Origin: Musicola paradisiaca NCPPB 2511
Lineage (GTDB): Bacteria; Pseudomonadota; Gammaproteobacteria; Enterobacterales; Enterobacteriaceae
NCBI RefSeq assembly: GCF_000400505.1
Contig: NZ_CM001857.1
Span: 2,924,208-2,988,207 of the forward strand
Reading direction: 5' to 3'
Length of the DNA: 64,000 nt
Part shown: one piece after another, positions 28,283 to 39,016 of the stretch
How the letters are laid out: each line of letters begins with the position of its first letter
Position numbering within the stretch: position 1 is the first letter of the stretch
Made by a program: the position numbers and the translations under genes
The notes under the pieces: generated by a model
The model's input: only the letters and a program-made list of their open reading frames with translations
Databases searched by the model: none
Told to the model about the DNA's origin: nothing

Positions 28283-28308
28283 AAAAACGCCGTCGAAACG
28301 GCGTTTTT
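28283..28308. terminator. Rho-independent terminator after ybiT
   Basis: A perfect 11-bp stem AAAAACGCCGT / ACGGCGTTTTT with a CGAA tetraloop. It has T-runs on both strands, so it can act in both directions. It lies 48 nt after the ybiT stop. Confidence 0.93.
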
Positions 28309-28356
28309 ACCAATAATCCTGCAACGCTCACCAACAATCCTGCAAAATATCGGCGC

Positions 28357-29950
28357 TTATTCGACGCCGCGGCTGCGCAGATAATCATCATAATTACCGC
28401 TGAAATCGACCACTTTGCCCGGCATGATTTCCACAATCCGGGTTGCCAGCGAGCTGACGAACTCCCGATCGTGGGAGACGAACAGCAGCGTTCCCTGATA
28501 CAACTCCAGCGCCATATTCAACGATTCGATCGATTCCATATCCAGGTGGTTGGTCGGCTCGTCCATAATCAATACGTTCGGGCGTTGCATCATCAGTTTG
28601 CCGAACAGCATGCGGCCCTTTTCGCCGCCGGACAGCACGCTAACCTTTTTGCGGATGTCATCCTGCGAGAACAGCAGGCGCCCCAGCACGCTGCGCACCG
28701 CCTGCTCGTCGTCATTCTCCTGCTTCCACTGGCTCATCCAATCGAATACGGTCAGATCTTCTGCGAACTCATATTCGTGATCCTGTGCGTAATAACCGAT
28801 ATGGGCGTTTTCGGCCCACTTCAGGCTGCCGGCATCCGGCTGCAACTCACCGACCAGCGTTTTCATCAACGTCGATTTGCCGATACCGTTGGTGCCCAAT
28901 ACCGCCACTTTCTCACCGGCTTCCACCAGCATTTTGACCTGGCTGAACAGCGGGCCATTATCGAACCCCTTGGTTACGCTTTCCAGTTCCAATGCATTGC
29001 GGAACAACTTCTTATCCTGTTCGAACCGAATGAACGGGTTCTGACGGCTGGAGGCTTTCACCTCTTCCAACTGGATTTTTTCTATCTGCCGGGCACGGGA
29101 AGTTGCCTGACGGGACTTGGAAGCGTTCGCGCTGAACCGGCTGACGAACGATTGCAGCTCGGCAATCTGCGCTTTTTTCTTGGCGTTATCCGCCAGCAGG
29201 CGCTCACGCGCCTGTGTCGCCGCCGTCATATATTCGTCATAGTTGCCGGGATAGACGCGCAGTTCGCCGTAGTCCAGATCCGCCATATGGGTGCACACCA
29301 TATTCAGAAAGTGACGGTCATGGGAAATGATGATCATGGTACTGTTGCGCTCGTTCAGCACCTGCTCCAGCCAGCGGATGGTGTCGATATCCCAGGTTGT
29401 TGGTCGGTTCGTCGAGCAACAGAATATCGGGATTGGAGAACAGCGCCTGCGCCAGCAACACGCGCAGCTTCCAGCCGGGTGCGACTTCGCTCATCAGGCC
29501 ATAGTGCTGTTCCAGCGGAATGCCTACCCCCAACAGGAGTTCTCCCGCCCGCGCTTCGGCGCTGTAGCCGTCCATTTCCCCGTACTGCACTTCCAGATCG
29601 GCAACACGATAGCCGTCCGCTTCGCTCATATCGCCGGAGGCATAAATACGATCGCGTTCTTCTTTTACCGCCCACAGTTCGGTATGCCCCATGATCACCG
29701 TGTCCAGCACCGTGTATTTTTCAAAGGCGAACTGATCCTGGCGCAATTTACCAATACGCTCGTTAGGGTCGAGAGCGACATTCCCGGCGGTCGGCGTCAG
29801 ATCGCCGCCGAGGATCTTCATAAAGGTGGATTTACCGCACCCGTTGGCGCCGATAAGACCATAGCGATTACCGCCGCCAAATTTGACAGAGATGTTTTCA
29901 AACAACGGCTTACTGCCGAATTGCATCGTGATATTGTTAGTGGCTAGCAC
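28357..29950 (-). pseudogene. ybiT: ABC-F ATPase YbiT, disrupted by a 1-nt insertion
   Basis: Soluble ABC-F protein, a ribosome-associated ATPase family without membrane domains. The 5' part from GTG 29950 ([17 protein letters not shown]) has Walker [10 protein letters not shown] and reaches [11 protein letters not shown], then shifts into [11 protein letters not shown]. The 3' part carries on colinearly in the next frame: [17 protein letters not shown], a linker with [31 protein letters not shown] features, second Walker [10 protein letters not shown], signature LSGGEKGRM and Walker [14 protein letters not shown]. Total length (1594 nt) is exactly one base more than a 530-aa gene. The extra base is in CCC at 29391-29393 (plus strand), where CC is expected. 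Inactivating mutation or sequencing error. Confidence 0.92.
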
Positions 29951-30105
29951 AGCACATTCTCGACTAAATTGTGATTTGGCTCGCATTATGCCACAGCTGG
30001 AAGCGAGAATCCCGACCATGTTTGTACAAATATTCACCACCAGCGCCCCCTTCCACCCGCACCGCGATAGCCATCGCCGCCGAGAAACAGCAACAGGAAC
30101 ACAGA

Positions 30106-30987
30106 ATGTCACGACAACGAAAATTCAAACAGATTGACGTTTTCAGCAATCATCCCTGCCAGGGCAACCCGCTGGCGGTGATTTTGGAAGCGGATGGATT
30201 AACCGACGAGCAGCTGCAATCCATCGCCCGATGGACGAACTTGTCCGAGACCACCTTCGTACTGATGCCGGACGACCCTGCGGCAGACTATCGGGTAAGA
30301 ATCTTCACGCCCTCATCGGAAATTCCTTTCGCCGGGCACCCGACGCTGGGAACCGCCTATGCGTTATTGGAGGCAGGGCTAAAGCCGCGCACTCCCGGGC
30401 AGCTTATCCAGCAATGCGGCGTGGGCCTGGTGCCGATCTCTATCCATCACGACGGCAAGCTGGCTTTCAGGGCGCCGGATGCAAAATTGATAACGATCGA
30501 TCCCGCGCATTCCCTGCTGATCGACCACGCGCTAGGCAGCCATGCCCGCGATAGGTCATTCCCGCCGATCAATGTCAGCATGGGTATCCGCTGGCTGACC
30601 GTGCGTCTGCACAGTGCTCAGGCTTGCCTCGACGTCCGTCCGGATATCAGGCTACTAAAACAATTGCTCGACCACTGTCAGACCGATGGCATCGCGATTT
30701 ATGGCCCGCATGCGGCCCCTGCCATCGCGGATTACGAAGTCCGTACATTTTTCATGCTGGACGATACCCTGATCGAAGACCCGGTAACTGGCAGCGCCAA
30801 TGCCTGCATCGCCCGGGTCATACATCAATATCCGAGCCAACACCCTACAGCCAGACAGCACGGTTATCGGGTTCGCCAGGGCACGATGCTTCATAGGAAC
30901 GGGCAGGTTCACGTCACCTGGATAGACGATCAACCGTGGATCGGCGGGTACAGCACTACGCTGATTGATGGCGTGATTAAGCTATAG
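30106..30987 (+). CDS. PhzF-family isomerase
   Basis: Member of the PhzF/diaminopimelate-epimerase-like fold, 293 aa. Features: [20 protein letters not shown] at the start; LSETTFVL with the catalytic Glu near residue 50; [23 protein letters not shown]; and [13 protein letters not shown] in the second domain. The catalytic residues look intact, but the substrate is unknown; only some relatives act in phenazine synthesis, and no other phz gene is nearby. ATG 30106 has GGAAC about 6 nt upstream. It is divergent from ybiT with about 155 bp between. Confidence 0.88.
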   Translation: MSRQRKFKQIDVFSNHPCQGNPLAVILEADGLTDEQLQSIARWTNLSETTFVLMPDDPAADYRVRIFTPSSEIPFAGHPTLGTAYALLEAGLKPRTPGQLIQQCGVGLVPISIHHDGKLAFRAPDAKLITIDPAHSLLIDHALGSHARDRSFPPINVSMGIRWLTVRLHSAQACLDVRPDIRLLKQLLDHCQTDGIAIYGPHAAPAIADYEVRTFFMLDDTLIEDPVTGSANACIARVIHQYPSQHPTARQHGYRVRQGTMLHRNGQVHVTWIDDQPWIGGYSTTLIDGVIKL

Positions 30988-31075
30988 CTGACGACGCGCT
31001 TTCATCACTTCCCTCCGCTCTTTCCACCTTCTCAGCCGGACTCGGGGCGTTTTGTACGCCTCGCGCTTATTTTTT

Positions 31076-31147
31076 TGTGATTTAAGTCACAAAAAACTTG
31101 TCTTCGAGCAACCAATTGACTACGCTAAAAGCGTGACAAAAATCACA
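31076..31147 (+). promoter_or_regulatory. Promoter with two CRP-like palindromes upstream of a small ORF
   Basis: TGTGA-TTTAAG-TCACA (31076-31091) matches the CRP core exactly. CGTGA-CAAAAA-TCACA (31132-31147) is a second copy with one change, centred 56 bp downstream. Between them TTGTCT (31098-31103), a 17-bp spacer and TACGCT (31121-31126) form a plausible sigma-70 promoter with a start near 31133. The upstream site would centre near -49, not a canonical CRP position, and the downstream one would overlap the start point. Activation or repression are both possible. Confidence 0.65.
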
Positions 31148-31171
31148 TAAACTGTACATCGAGAGGCCACC

Positions 31172-31270
31172 ATGAGCGTATTTCGCAACGTTAGCAATCT
31201 GTTCAAGAAACTGGGTGATGTTTATGTCAGCTACTGTGAACGTATCGGTTCCATCATCAGCCCGTTCTGA
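31172..31270 (+). CDS. Unrecognised 32-aa small protein
   Basis: Short ORF beginning MSVFRNVSNLFKKLGDVY and ending ERIGSIISPF. ATG 31172 is preceded by GAGAGG about 7 nt upstream. A promoter with CRP-like sites precedes it and a strong terminator begins 18 nt after its stop, so the unit looks like a complete monocistronic gene. The peptide alternates hydrophobic and basic residues in the first 18 positions and could form an amphipathic, membrane-associated helix. It has a single Cys. I do not recognise a family. An alternative is that the transcript is a CRP-controlled small RNA of about 185 nt, with the ORF incidental or dual-function. Confidence 0.6.
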   Translation: MSVFRNVSNLFKKLGDVYVSYCERIGSIISPF

Positions 31271-31287
31271 TAGCCGTAACCTGATTT

Positions 31288-31318
31288 AAAAAACCGCCAC
31301 AGTACAAGGCGGTTTTTT
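31288..31318 (+). terminator. Rho-independent terminator after the small ORF
   Basis: Stem AACCGCC / GGCGGTT with a 9-nt loop, followed by TTTT on the plus strand. A-run on the other side, so it may act both ways. Confidence 0.92.
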
Positions 31319-31567
31319 ATTACCTGAATATTATCTCGCACCAAACACCATTCATTACCCTGTCGATACTCTCCATCTTTCGATATTTCCCGTTTTCCTT
31401 CTGCCACCGGACGTTGCCGTCGCTTCGCCCATTAATGCAAAAAAACATTGCGCATAAAAATACCAGGCATGATTTCAACAACGCTCGCATCAGCCTGCGG
31501 GGGAAGGCATCCCGTTCAGAAGAAAACGCATCAACAACGAAATCCATATTGTGTTCAGACATAAAAA
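31319..31567. other. Spacer without a supported gene
   Basis: About 250 bp between two terminators. A minus-strand frame (about 80 codons from an ATG at 31562) starts directly after the nuo terminator without a ribosome site. It resembles nothing known and is not called. Confidence 0.4.
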
Positions 31568-31597
31568 AATCCAGAGTCGGGAAACTGACTCTGGATT
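31568..31597 (-). terminator. Rho-independent terminator of the nuo operon
   Basis: Stem AATCCAGAGTC (31568-31578) with GACTCTGGATT (31587-31597), 8-nt loop. It is followed on the minus strand by a run of Ts. It lies about 87 nt after the nuoN stop. Confidence 0.93.
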
Positions 31598-31683
31598 GTC
31601 TCTTATTGGCAGGATCGTTCAAGTCACTCTTAAACGCTCGACATTACGGTCAATGCCGCGGCTTTTCAACGTCTAAACGCCGG

Positions 31684-33141
31684 TCACATCAGTGGCTGCG
31701 CCAGTTGCACCAACGTAATTAACGGCTGTGGGTAGATCCCCAAAATCAACACTAATACCGAAGAAATCAGTACCACCACACCACCCGCCGTTAGCGCCCA
31801 GTTGCTTGGCGTATCGCGTTTCAGCGTTTGCGGCGCGGTCAGATACAGGCTAACCATCACACGCAGATAGTAATAAAGGCCGATGGCGCTGCCCACTACC
31901 ACCGCGGCCGTCAGCCACCACAGGTGCGCGTTGACGCCAACCGCCAACACATAGAATTTCCCGAAGAAGCCTAGCGTCATCGGAATACCCGCCAGGGAAA
32001 GCATCATCACCGTCATCACCGCAGACAGAATCGGCTTGTGCCAGAACAGGCCGCGGTAGGAAAACAATGAATCAGCATCAGGGCCGCTGTACGGACTGGA
32101 CATCAGGCTGACGACACCGAATGCGCCCAGACTGCTAAACAGATAGCCGGTCAGATAGACGCCGATAGTTTCCAACGCCAGCTGATGCGACTGCACGGCG
32201 ATCAATGCCACCAGCAAATACCCCAGATGCGCAATGGACGAATACCCCAGCAGGCGTTTGATATTGCTCTGTGCGACCGCCATCAAATTACCGAACAAAA
32301 TAGAGGCAAACGCAATAATACCCAATGCAGTACGTACTGATTCGCTATCCACCATCGGCGCATACAGGAACAAACGCATCACAGCACCAAAAATGGCGAT
32401 CTTACTGGCCGTCGCCAGGAAAGTGGAAACCGGCGCCGGCGCCCCCTGATACACATCAGGCGTCCATAAGTGAAACGGTACCAACGACAGTTTGAAGCCC
32501 AGACCGACCACCATCATCCCCAGGCCGGCCAACAACAGCGGCGTATGGATTTGGTGATCACTCAGGCTTTTACCCAGACTGGCGAAGCTCAGGCTACCGG
32601 AATCCGCGTAAACCAGCGCCATACCAAACAGCAGGAAGGAAGAGGCTCCCGCCGACAACAGCATGTATTTGATGCCGGCTTCCAGTGAGCGTTTCTGACG
32701 GAAGGCATACCCTACCAGACCGAATAACGGCAGAGAGATCAGCTCGATACCGATGAACAACGCCATCAGATGGTTGGCGCTGGCCAGCAAGATGCCCCCC
32801 ATGGCGGCAATCAACACCAGCAGATAGAACTCGTCTTTATTATCCGGATACCCTTCCAGCCACGGATAGGCGAACGTACTGGTCGCCAGGCTGGCAGCCA
32901 GCACCAGCCCGGTATAGAACATCGAGAACCCGTCCACGCGCAGCAACGGAGTAACGTCCATCGTACCGGCCTGGCTCACCAGATACAGCGAAAGCAGCGC
33001 GATGTTCAGACCAATGACCGTCAGTGTCGCATTGACGAAATGGTTGCGTCGCCACGCAATGCACAGCATCACAACCACCACCGTCAATCCGACGATTAAC
33101 AGCGGCGAGAGCGCGATCAATTGTTGAAGAGTTATTGTCAT
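31684..33141 (-). CDS. nuoN: NADH-quinone oxidoreductase subunit N
   Basis: Antiporter-like membrane subunit of complex I and one of its proton channels. 485 aa, about 14 helices, full family length. The conserved helix pair [35 protein letters not shown] contains the channel Lys and the TPDVYQGAP motif typical of Nuo[18 protein letters not shown] follows. Last gene of the operon, 6 bp after nuoM, with a strong terminator downstream. Confidence 0.98.
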   Translation of the reverse strand: MTITLQQLIALSPLLIVGLTVVVVMLCIAWRRNHFVNATLTVIGLNIALLSLYLVSQAGTMDVTPLLRVDGFSMFYTGLVLAASLATSTFAYPWLEGYPDNKDEFYLLVLIAAMGGILLASANHLMALFIGIELISLPLFGLVGYAFRQKRSLEAGIKYMLLSAGASSFLLFGMALVYADSGSLSFASLGKSLSDHQIHTPLLLAGLGMMVVGLGFKLSLVPFHLWTPDVYQGAPAPVSTFLATASKIAIFGAVMRLFLYAPMVDSESVRTALGIIAFASILFGNLMAVAQSNIKRLLGYSSIAHLGYLLVALIAVQSHQLALETIGVYLTGYLFSSLGAFGVVSLMSSPYSGPDADSLFSYRGLFWHKPILSAVMTVMMLSLAGIPMTLGFFGKFYVLAVGVNAHLWWLTAAVVVGSAIGLYYYLRVMVSLYLTAPQTLKRDTPSNWALTAGGVVVLISSVLVLILGIYPQPLITLVQLAQPLM

Positions 33142-33147
33142 GGCGAA

Positions 33148-34683
33148 TTACAGCCCTGTCGTTGAAATTGTTGAACCCTGAATCGATGACGTAAACCATT
33201 GCTGGATATTGGTCATCGCCGCACTGGAGGTATCCAGAATCGGCTGCGGATACACACCCAGCAGCACCAACAGAACAACCAGCAGCAGAATGAGCGACAG
33301 CTCACGGGGCGACATGCCCGCCAACGCTTCATCCGATTTGGGTGCGCCATAAAACGCGCGCTGCATCATGATCAGCGAATAAACGGAGGCAAATACCAGC
33401 CCAAAAGTGGAAACCACCGTGATCACCGGAACGATCTGGTAACTGCCGAACAGAATCATGAATTCGCCGACAAAGTTGCCGGTGCCTGGCATACCTAACG
33501 TTGCGACGGCAAAGAACAGCGACAGCGCCGGCAGATAACGGATTCGGCTCCACAGCCCCCCCATCTGACGCATATCGCGCGTGTGCAGGCGTTCATAAAG
33601 CTGGCCGCAGATGATGAACATCCCGGCGGCGGACAGGCCGTGTGCAATCATCTGCACCACCGCACCCTGATAGGCCAGTTGATTGCCGGTGTAGATGGCA
33701 ATCATCACAAACCCCATGTGGGATACCGAGGTATAGGCGATCAGGCGTTTGATATCCGTCTGTTTGAACGCCATCCAAGCACCGTAGAAAATACCGATGA
33801 CGCCAAACCACATCGCCACCGGCGCAAACGCATGAGACGCATTCGGGAACAGCGGCAGACTGAAACGCAGCAGGCCGTAGGCCGCCGTTTTCAGAAGAAT
33901 ACCGGCCAGATCCACAGAACCGGCCGTCGGCGCCTGACTATGGGCATCCGGCAGCCAGCCGTGCAGCGGCACCAGCGGCATTTTTACTGCGAAAGCGACG
34001 AAGAAGCCCAGCATCAGCGCATACTCAAGCCCGAACGACATCGGCGTTTTCAACAGCTGTTGATAATCGAACGACCACTCGCCGGTAGCGTTATGATGCA
34101 CGAACACCAGCGCCAGAATGGAGATCAACATCACCAGGCCGCTGGCCTGCGTATAAATAAAGAACTTGGTGGCCGCCGCAATACGAGTTTTCCCATCCGA
34201 TCCTTTGTGACCCCAGAGCGCGATCAGGAAGTACATCGGCACCAACATCATTTCCCAGAAGAAGAAGAACAGGAACATGTCGATAGCCAGGAATACGCCG
34301 ATAACACCGCCCAGGATCCACAGCAGATTCAGGTGGAAAAAGCCCTGATAACGCTGGATTTCATTCCAGGAACAGAGAATAGCCAACACACCCAGCAGGC
34401 CGGTCAGCACCACCATCAATAGCGATAGCCCATCCAGCGCCAGATGAGTAGAGATACCAAAGCGCGGTATCCACGGCAGGTTGTACTCCGATTGCCATTG
34501 GGGCAACCCCGACGGCGTACTCAGTGAGAAACCGCCCTGCAGCCACAACTGCAACGACAGCACCAGTGTCAGCCCCATGGAGATCAGTGCGATCCAGCGC
34601 GGCACCCGCGTGCCAAAACGCTCGAGCTGCCAACACAGCAGGCCGCCGATAAAGGGGAGAAGAATCAGCCAAGGTAGTAGCAT
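33148..34683 (-). CDS. nuoM: NADH-quinone oxidoreductase subunit M
   Basis: Antiporter-like proton-pumping membrane subunit. 511 aa, about 14 helices. Conserved segments: FFFWEMMLVPMYFLIALWG with the key Glu, AVKMPLVPLHGWLPDAHSQAPTAGSVDLAGILLKT with channel Lys and the PDAHSQAP motif, and RLIAYTSVSHMGFVMIAIYTG. It lies between nuoL (97-bp gap) and nuoN. The C-terminal helix and tail after about residue 490 are less conserved. Confidence 0.98.
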   Translation of the reverse strand: MLLPWLILLPFIGGLLCWQLERFGTRVPRWIALISMGLTLVLSLQLWLQGGFSLSTPSGLPQWQSEYNLPWIPRFGISTHLALDGLSLLMVVLTGLLGVLAILCSWNEIQRYQGFFHLNLLWILGGVIGVFLAIDMFLFFFFWEMMLVPMYFLIALWGHKGSDGKTRIAAATKFFIYTQASGLVMLISILALVFVHHNATGEWSFDYQQLLKTPMSFGLEYALMLGFFVAFAVKMPLVPLHGWLPDAHSQAPTAGSVDLAGILLKTAAYGLLRFSLPLFPNASHAFAPVAMWFGVIGIFYGAWMAFKQTDIKRLIAYTSVSHMGFVMIAIYTGNQLAYQGAVVQMIAHGLSAAGMFIICGQLYERLHTRDMRQMGGLWSRIRYLPALSLFFAVATLGMPGTGNFVGEFMILFGSYQIVPVITVVSTFGLVFASVYSLIMMQRAFYGAPKSDEALAGMSPRELSLILLLVVLLVLLGVYPQPILDTSSAAMTNIQQWFTSSIQGSTISTTGL

Positions 34684-34780
34684 GGCGTTTTGTGTCCCTA
34701 AATTAAAGAAAACGAAAAACTTGCTGCCTGCGGAGGCTGCTCGATGTGGCCTCGCCCCCGCCCCTCTGCGTTACCGAAAC

Positions 34781-36631
34781 CTATACCAGCAACAGCAGCG
34801 CCAGCACCACCACGGCACCAACACCCATTGAGGCAACATACCAGCGCAATTGACCGTTCTCGCTGACAAGCAAAGCACGGTTGCCCCAGCGAACCAGTAT
34901 GGCTGGAATATTCATCAGCGCATTCAACGGGTCTCGCTGCAACAGCGTCGCGATAGCCAGATACGGTTTGACAAAAACTTTGTCGTACAGCCAGTCAAAG
35001 CCCCAGGCATGGAACCACCAGGTAGAGAAGAAACGCCCGGGCGCACTGTCAGCAACCGCGTTGACCGTTTGACGCTTGCCAAGCCACAGTGCGGCGGCCA
35101 GCAAAATACCGACGATAGCCACTACGCCGGAAGCGATTTCCAGCATCATGACTTGCCCATGTTCCAATTCAGTGGTCGCAGGCAGAACGCCATGCAAAGG
35201 AGGCACAATCATGGCGCCCACAAAGGTGGACAGCACCATCAGCACCAGCAGCGGCAGATGATGCGAGATCCCCTTGCCGGCGTGAGCCTTGGTTTTTTCT
35301 TCGCCATGGAACACGATAAAAATCATCCGGAAGGTATAGAGCGACGTCATGAACGCCCCGGCCAGACCGGCAACTACCAGATTAAGATGACCGTTGGCCC
35401 AGGCGCCGGCCAGAATCTCATCCTTACTGAAGAAACCAGCCGTCACCAGCGGCAGCGCCGCCAGCGCCGAACCACCAACCAGGAAGCACACATACACCAA
35501 CGGAATTGTCTTACGTAAACCGCCCATCTTGAAGATGTTCTGTTCATGGTGACAGGCCAGAATTACCGAGCCGGATGACAGGAACAACAGCGCCTTGAAG
35601 AATGCATGGGTCATCAGGTGGAAGATCGCCGCATCCCACGCCTGAACGCCCAACGCCAGAAACATGTAACCGATCTGGCTCATGGTGGAGTACGCCAGCA
35701 CGCGCTTGATATCGGTTTGCACCAGCGCAGCGAAACCAGCCAGCAACAGGGTCACAGCCCCAACGACACCCACCAGATTCAACACATCCGGCGCCATCAG
35801 GAACAGACCGTGCGTGCGTGCTATCAAATATACGCCGGCAGTCACCATCGTCGCAGCATGGATCAGCGCGGAAACTGGGGTCGGGCCCGCCATCGCGTCG
35901 GCCAGCCAAGTCTGCAACGGCAACTGTGCCGATTTACCCACCGCACCGCCCAGCAACATCAGGGTTGCCCAGGTAATAACCGGCGACCCTTCGGCCAGAC
36001 ACTGCGGCGCCAGCACCATCAGCTCGCGGAAGTTCAATGTCCCCAATTCGCGATACAGGATGAACAGCGCAAACGCCAGAAATACATCCCCTACACGGGT
36101 AACAATAAACGCTTTCATGGCCGCTGCACCGTTCTTCGGATTGGTGTAGTAGAAGCCGATCAGCAGATAACTGCACAGCCCCACCCCTTCCCAACCGAGA
36201 TACATCAGCAGCAGGTTATCCGCCAGCACCAGCACCACCATACTGGCGATGAACAGATTGGTGTAGGCAAAGAAACGGGAGTACCCCTCTTCACCACGCA
36301 TATACCAGGATGCGAACAGGTGGATAAAGAAACCCACGCCCGTCACCACGGACAGCATCGTCAGCGACAGCCCGTCCAGCGCCAGATTCACGCTGATATC
36401 AAACTTGCCGACCGTCATCCAGGTCCACAAATGCTGAGTGAAGAAAGTCACGCCGCCTGCGTGCTGCTGGCCGGCAAAATCCAGCGCCGCGTTACAGGCA
36501 ACCAACGCAGCCAACCCGACCGAGCCCACACCAATGGCGGCGGACAGGTTTTCCGACCAACGCCCGCGGGAGAAAGCCAGCAATAAGAATCCGAGTAGCG
36601 GAAACAGAATAGTTAAATAGAGTAAGTTCAT
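34781..36631 (-). CDS. nuoL: NADH-quinone oxidoreductase subunit L
   Basis: Distal antiporter-like subunit of complex I, including the long lateral helix at its C-terminus. 616 aa. Conserved marks: [19 protein letters not shown] with the channel Glu; [39 protein letters not shown] with Lys and the [15 protein letters not shown] signature; [17 protein letters not shown]; and [22 protein letters not shown], which starts the lateral arm. The ATG overlaps the nuoK stop by 4 nt. Confidence 0.98.
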   Translation of the reverse strand: MNLLYLTILFPLLGFLLLAFSRGRWSENLSAAIGVGSVGLAALVACNAALDFAGQQHAGGVTFFTQHLWTWMTVGKFDISVNLALDGLSLTMLSVVTGVGFFIHLFASWYMRGEEGYSRFFAYTNLFIASMVVLVLADNLLLMYLGWEGVGLCSYLLIGFYYTNPKNGAAAMKAFIVTRVGDVFLAFALFILYRELGTLNFRELMVLAPQCLAEGSPVITWATLMLLGGAVGKSAQLPLQTWLADAMAGPTPVSALIHAATMVTAGVYLIARTHGLFLMAPDVLNLVGVVGAVTLLLAGFAALVQTDIKRVLAYSTMSQIGYMFLALGVQAWDAAIFHLMTHAFFKALLFLSSGSVILACHHEQNIFKMGGLRKTIPLVYVCFLVGGSALAALPLVTAGFFSKDEILAGAWANGHLNLVVAGLAGAFMTSLYTFRMIFIVFHGEEKTKAHAGKGISHHLPLLVLMVLSTFVGAMIVPPLHGVLPATTELEHGQVMMLEIASGVVAIVGILLAAALWLGKRQTVNAVADSAPGRFFSTWWFHAWGFDWLYDKVFVKPYLAIATLLQRDPLNALMNIPAILVRWGNRALLVSENGQLRWYVASMGVGAVVVLALLLLV

Positions 36632-36930
36632 CCGCGCATCTCACTGACAGTATCAATATTCAGGGTCTGACGACGACGGTAAAGCTGGAGCAACAGCGCC
36701 AGACCGATACTGGCTTCCGCTGCCGCAAGCGTGATGGCCAGAATGTACATCACCTGACCATCCGACTGGCCCCAGTAACTTCCGGCGACGACAAAAGCCA
36801 GCGCCGAAGCGTTGATCATGATTTCCAGGCTGATCAGCATGAACAGCAGGTTGCGACGAATCACCAGCCCGGTCAGCCCCAGCACGAAGAGGATGGCTGC
36901 CAACAGCAGGCCATGTTGAAGCGGTATCAT
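36628..36930 (-). CDS. nuoK: NADH-quinone oxidoreductase subunit K
   Basis: Small membrane subunit of the complex I proton pathway. 100 aa, three helices. The buried acidic residues appear in [16 protein letters not shown] (Glu near residue 36) and [20 protein letters not shown] (Glu near residue 72), as in E. coli. It overlaps both neighbours by 4 nt. Confidence 0.98.
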   Translation of the reverse strand: MIPLQHGLLLAAILFVLGLTGLVIRRNLLFMLISLEIMINASALAFVVAGSYWGQSDGQVMYILAITLAAAEASIGLALLLQLYRRRQTLNIDTVSEMRG

Positions 36931-37472
36931 GCGCGTTCCTCCGTTGATTTTTTGTCATCTTTGGCAAGAACGTCACCGCCGCGCTTATCTTCACGCCCGA
37001 TGTGGAACGCCACCACCAGACCGGCCAGCAACAACATGGATGCCAACTCCACAGCCAGAACATACGGACCGAACAGGCTGATGCCCACCGCCTTGGCGTC
37101 AATCATTCCGCCGGAGATATCCTGGCCGTTCAGGCGGAAGATCCCCTTGATAATGACGCCCAACAATACCAGCGACAGGATGCCGGGCCCGATCCACACA
37201 CCCGGTTTCAACCAGGCTTTCTCCTGATCCACTACCGAGTGGCCGAGGTTCAGCATCATCACCACGAAGACAAACAGCACCATAATGGCGCCGGCATACA
37301 CAATAATCTCCAACGCGCCGGCGAAATACGCACCGAGAGAGAAGAACACACCAGCCACCGCCAGTAACGAGATAATCAGATACAGTAATGCATGTACTGG
37401 ATTGGTATGGGTAATGACACGCAATGTTGCCAGTACCGCAATAATCGCAGTCGCATAAAACGCGAATTCCAT
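36927..37472 (-). CDS. nuoJ: NADH-quinone oxidoreductase subunit J
   Basis: Membrane subunit at the junction between the quinone site and the proton channels. 181 aa, five helices. [45 protein letters not shown] is the most conserved part and contains the pi-bulge helix 3. ATG 37472 ([10 protein letters not shown]) is the family start; the open frame continues upstream into nuoI but in another register. A charged cytoplasmic tail ends the protein. Confidence 0.97.
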   Translation of the reverse strand: MEFAFYATAIIAVLATLRVITHTNPVHALLYLIISLLAVAGVFFSLGAYFAGALEIIVYAGAIMVLFVFVVMMLNLGHSVVDQEKAWLKPGVWIGPGILSLVLLGVIIKGIFRLNGQDISGGMIDAKAVGISLFGPYVLAVELASMLLLAGLVVAFHIGREDKRGGDVLAKDDKKSTEERA

Positions 37473-37482
37473 GCTTGGCTCC

Positions 37483-38025
37483 TTAGGGCAATAGGCCTTT
37501 GACATCAATGGGTTTGGCTTCGTTTTCGGCTTCGCCCTTGTCTTTACCATTGATCGCCATGCCTGCCATCCGGTAGAAGTTATATTCCGGATATTTACCC
37601 GGCCCCGAGATCAGCAGATCTTCTTTTTCATAAACCAGATCCTGGCGTTTGAATTCACCCATTTCAAAATCTGGCGTCAATTGAATCGCCGTTGTCGGGC
37701 AGGCCTCTTCACACATGCCGCAGAAGATGCAGCGCGAAAAGTTGATGCGGAAAAACTCCGGATACCAGCGACCATCCTTCATTTCCGCCTTCTGCAGTGA
37801 AATACAGCCTACCGGACAAGCTACCGCACACAGGTTACAGGCAACACAACGTTCCTGACCGTCAGGATCGCGGGTCAGAACGATGCGCCCACGGAAACGC
37901 GGCGGTGGGTTTACCGGCTCTTCCGGATACATTTTGGTTTCGCGTTTTTTGAACGCATTAGAACCCACCATGCAGATACTGCGCACCTGGGTGCCGAAAC
38001 CAATCAAAAGCTCTTTCAGTGTCAT
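37483..38025 (-). CDS. nuoI: NADH-quinone oxidoreductase subunit I
   Basis: Peripheral-arm ferredoxin-type subunit holding clusters N6a and N6b. 180 aa. The two motifs are [16 protein letters not shown] and [16 protein letters not shown]. An N-terminal amphipathic segment ([17 protein letters not shown]) lies along the membrane. It passes electrons from NuoG's cluster chain to N2 in NuoB. Confidence 0.98.
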   Translation of the reverse strand: MTLKELLIGFGTQVRSICMVGSNAFKKRETKMYPEEPVNPPPRFRGRIVLTRDPDGQERCVACNLCAVACPVGCISLQKAEMKDGRWYPEFFRINFSRCIFCGMCEEACPTTAIQLTPDFEMGEFKRQDLVYEKEDLLISGPGKYPEYNFYRMAGMAINGKDKGEAENEAKPIDVKGLLP

Positions 38026-38041
38026 GGTTTATCACCCCTTC

Positions 38042-39016
38042 CTAAGCGTTCAACAGAATGACTGCCGCAGTCGCCAGCAGATTCAGCAGCGTCAGCGGCA
38101 GGCAGACCCGCCAACCGAACGCCATCACCTGGTCATAACGTGGACGAGGCAACGAAGCGCGGATCAGGATGAACATCATCATGAAAAACGCTGTCTTCAA
38201 CGCGAACCAGATAAACGGCGGCAGGAACGGCCCCTGCCAACCACCGAAGAACAGGGTGACAATCAGCGCGGACACCGTAACGATACCGACGTATTCTCCC
38301 ACGAAGAACAAGCCGAACTTCATCCCGGCGTATTCGATGTGGTAGCCGTCCGCCAGTTCCTGCTCAGCCTCCGGCTGGTCAAAGGGATGACGGTGGCACA
38401 CCGCCACACCCGCGATAGCGAAGGTAATGAAACCGAAGAACTGAGGCACGACATTCCACAAATGTGCCTGTGAAGCCACGATATCGCCCACGTTGAACGA
38501 ACCGGCGCGCGCCACCACTCCCATCAGCGACAAACCAAGAAACACTTCATAACTCAGCGTCTGTGCGGAGGCGCGCACCGCCCCCAGCAGCGAGTATTTG
38601 TTGTTACTCGACCAGCCAGCGAACAACACGGCATATACCGCTAAGCCGGCCATCATCAGGAAAAACAGGATACCGATATTCAGATCAGCCACTATCCAGG
38701 TCGGGCTGACCGGCACGATCGCGAACACCATCAGCAACGAGGTGAATGCAATCATCGGCGCCAGAATGAATATCACCTTGTCGACAAAAGGCGGCGTCCA
38801 GTCTTCTTTGAAAAACATCTTGAGCATGTCCGAAACCAGTTGCAGCGAACCGCCCCAACCGACGCGGTTTGGCCCGTAACGGCCCTGGAACAGCGCCAGT
38901 AAACGGCGCTCCCCCATACTCATGACGGCACCGCAGCTCACTACGACGACCAGGATCAGCAACGCTTTGCCCACGGTGGACAAAATTTCCAGCATATCAG
39001 GCGTTAACCAGTTCAT
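38042..39016 (-). CDS. nuoH: NADH-quinone oxidoreductase subunit H
   Basis: Membrane subunit forming much of the quinone-binding cavity. 324 aa, eight helices. Conserved parts: [23 protein letters not shown] after helix 1; the acidic loop [36 protein letters not shown]; and [18 protein letters not shown] near the end. ATG overlaps the nuoG stop by 4 nt. Confidence 0.98.
   Translation of the reverse strand: MNWLTPDMLEILSTVGKALLILVVVVSCGAVMSMGERRLLALFQGRYGPNRVGWGGSLQLVSDMLKMFFKEDWTPPFVDKVIFILAPMIAFTSLLMVFAIVPVSPTWIVADLNIGILFFLMMAGLAVYAVLFAGWSSNNKYSLLGAVRASAQTLSYEVFLGLSLMGVVARAGSFNVGDIVASQAHLWNVVPQFFGFITFAIAGVAVCHRHPFDQPEAEQELADGYHIEYAGMKFGLFFVGEYVGIVTVSALIVTLFFGGWQGPFLPPFIWFALKTAFFMMMFILIRASLPRPRYDQVMAFGWRVCLPLTLLNLLATAAVILLNA

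Noticed and set aside
31320-31622. Minus-strand frame of up to 100 codons beyond nuoN
   Set aside because: It runs through the nuo terminator and starts in its T-run; no ribosome site or recognised family.
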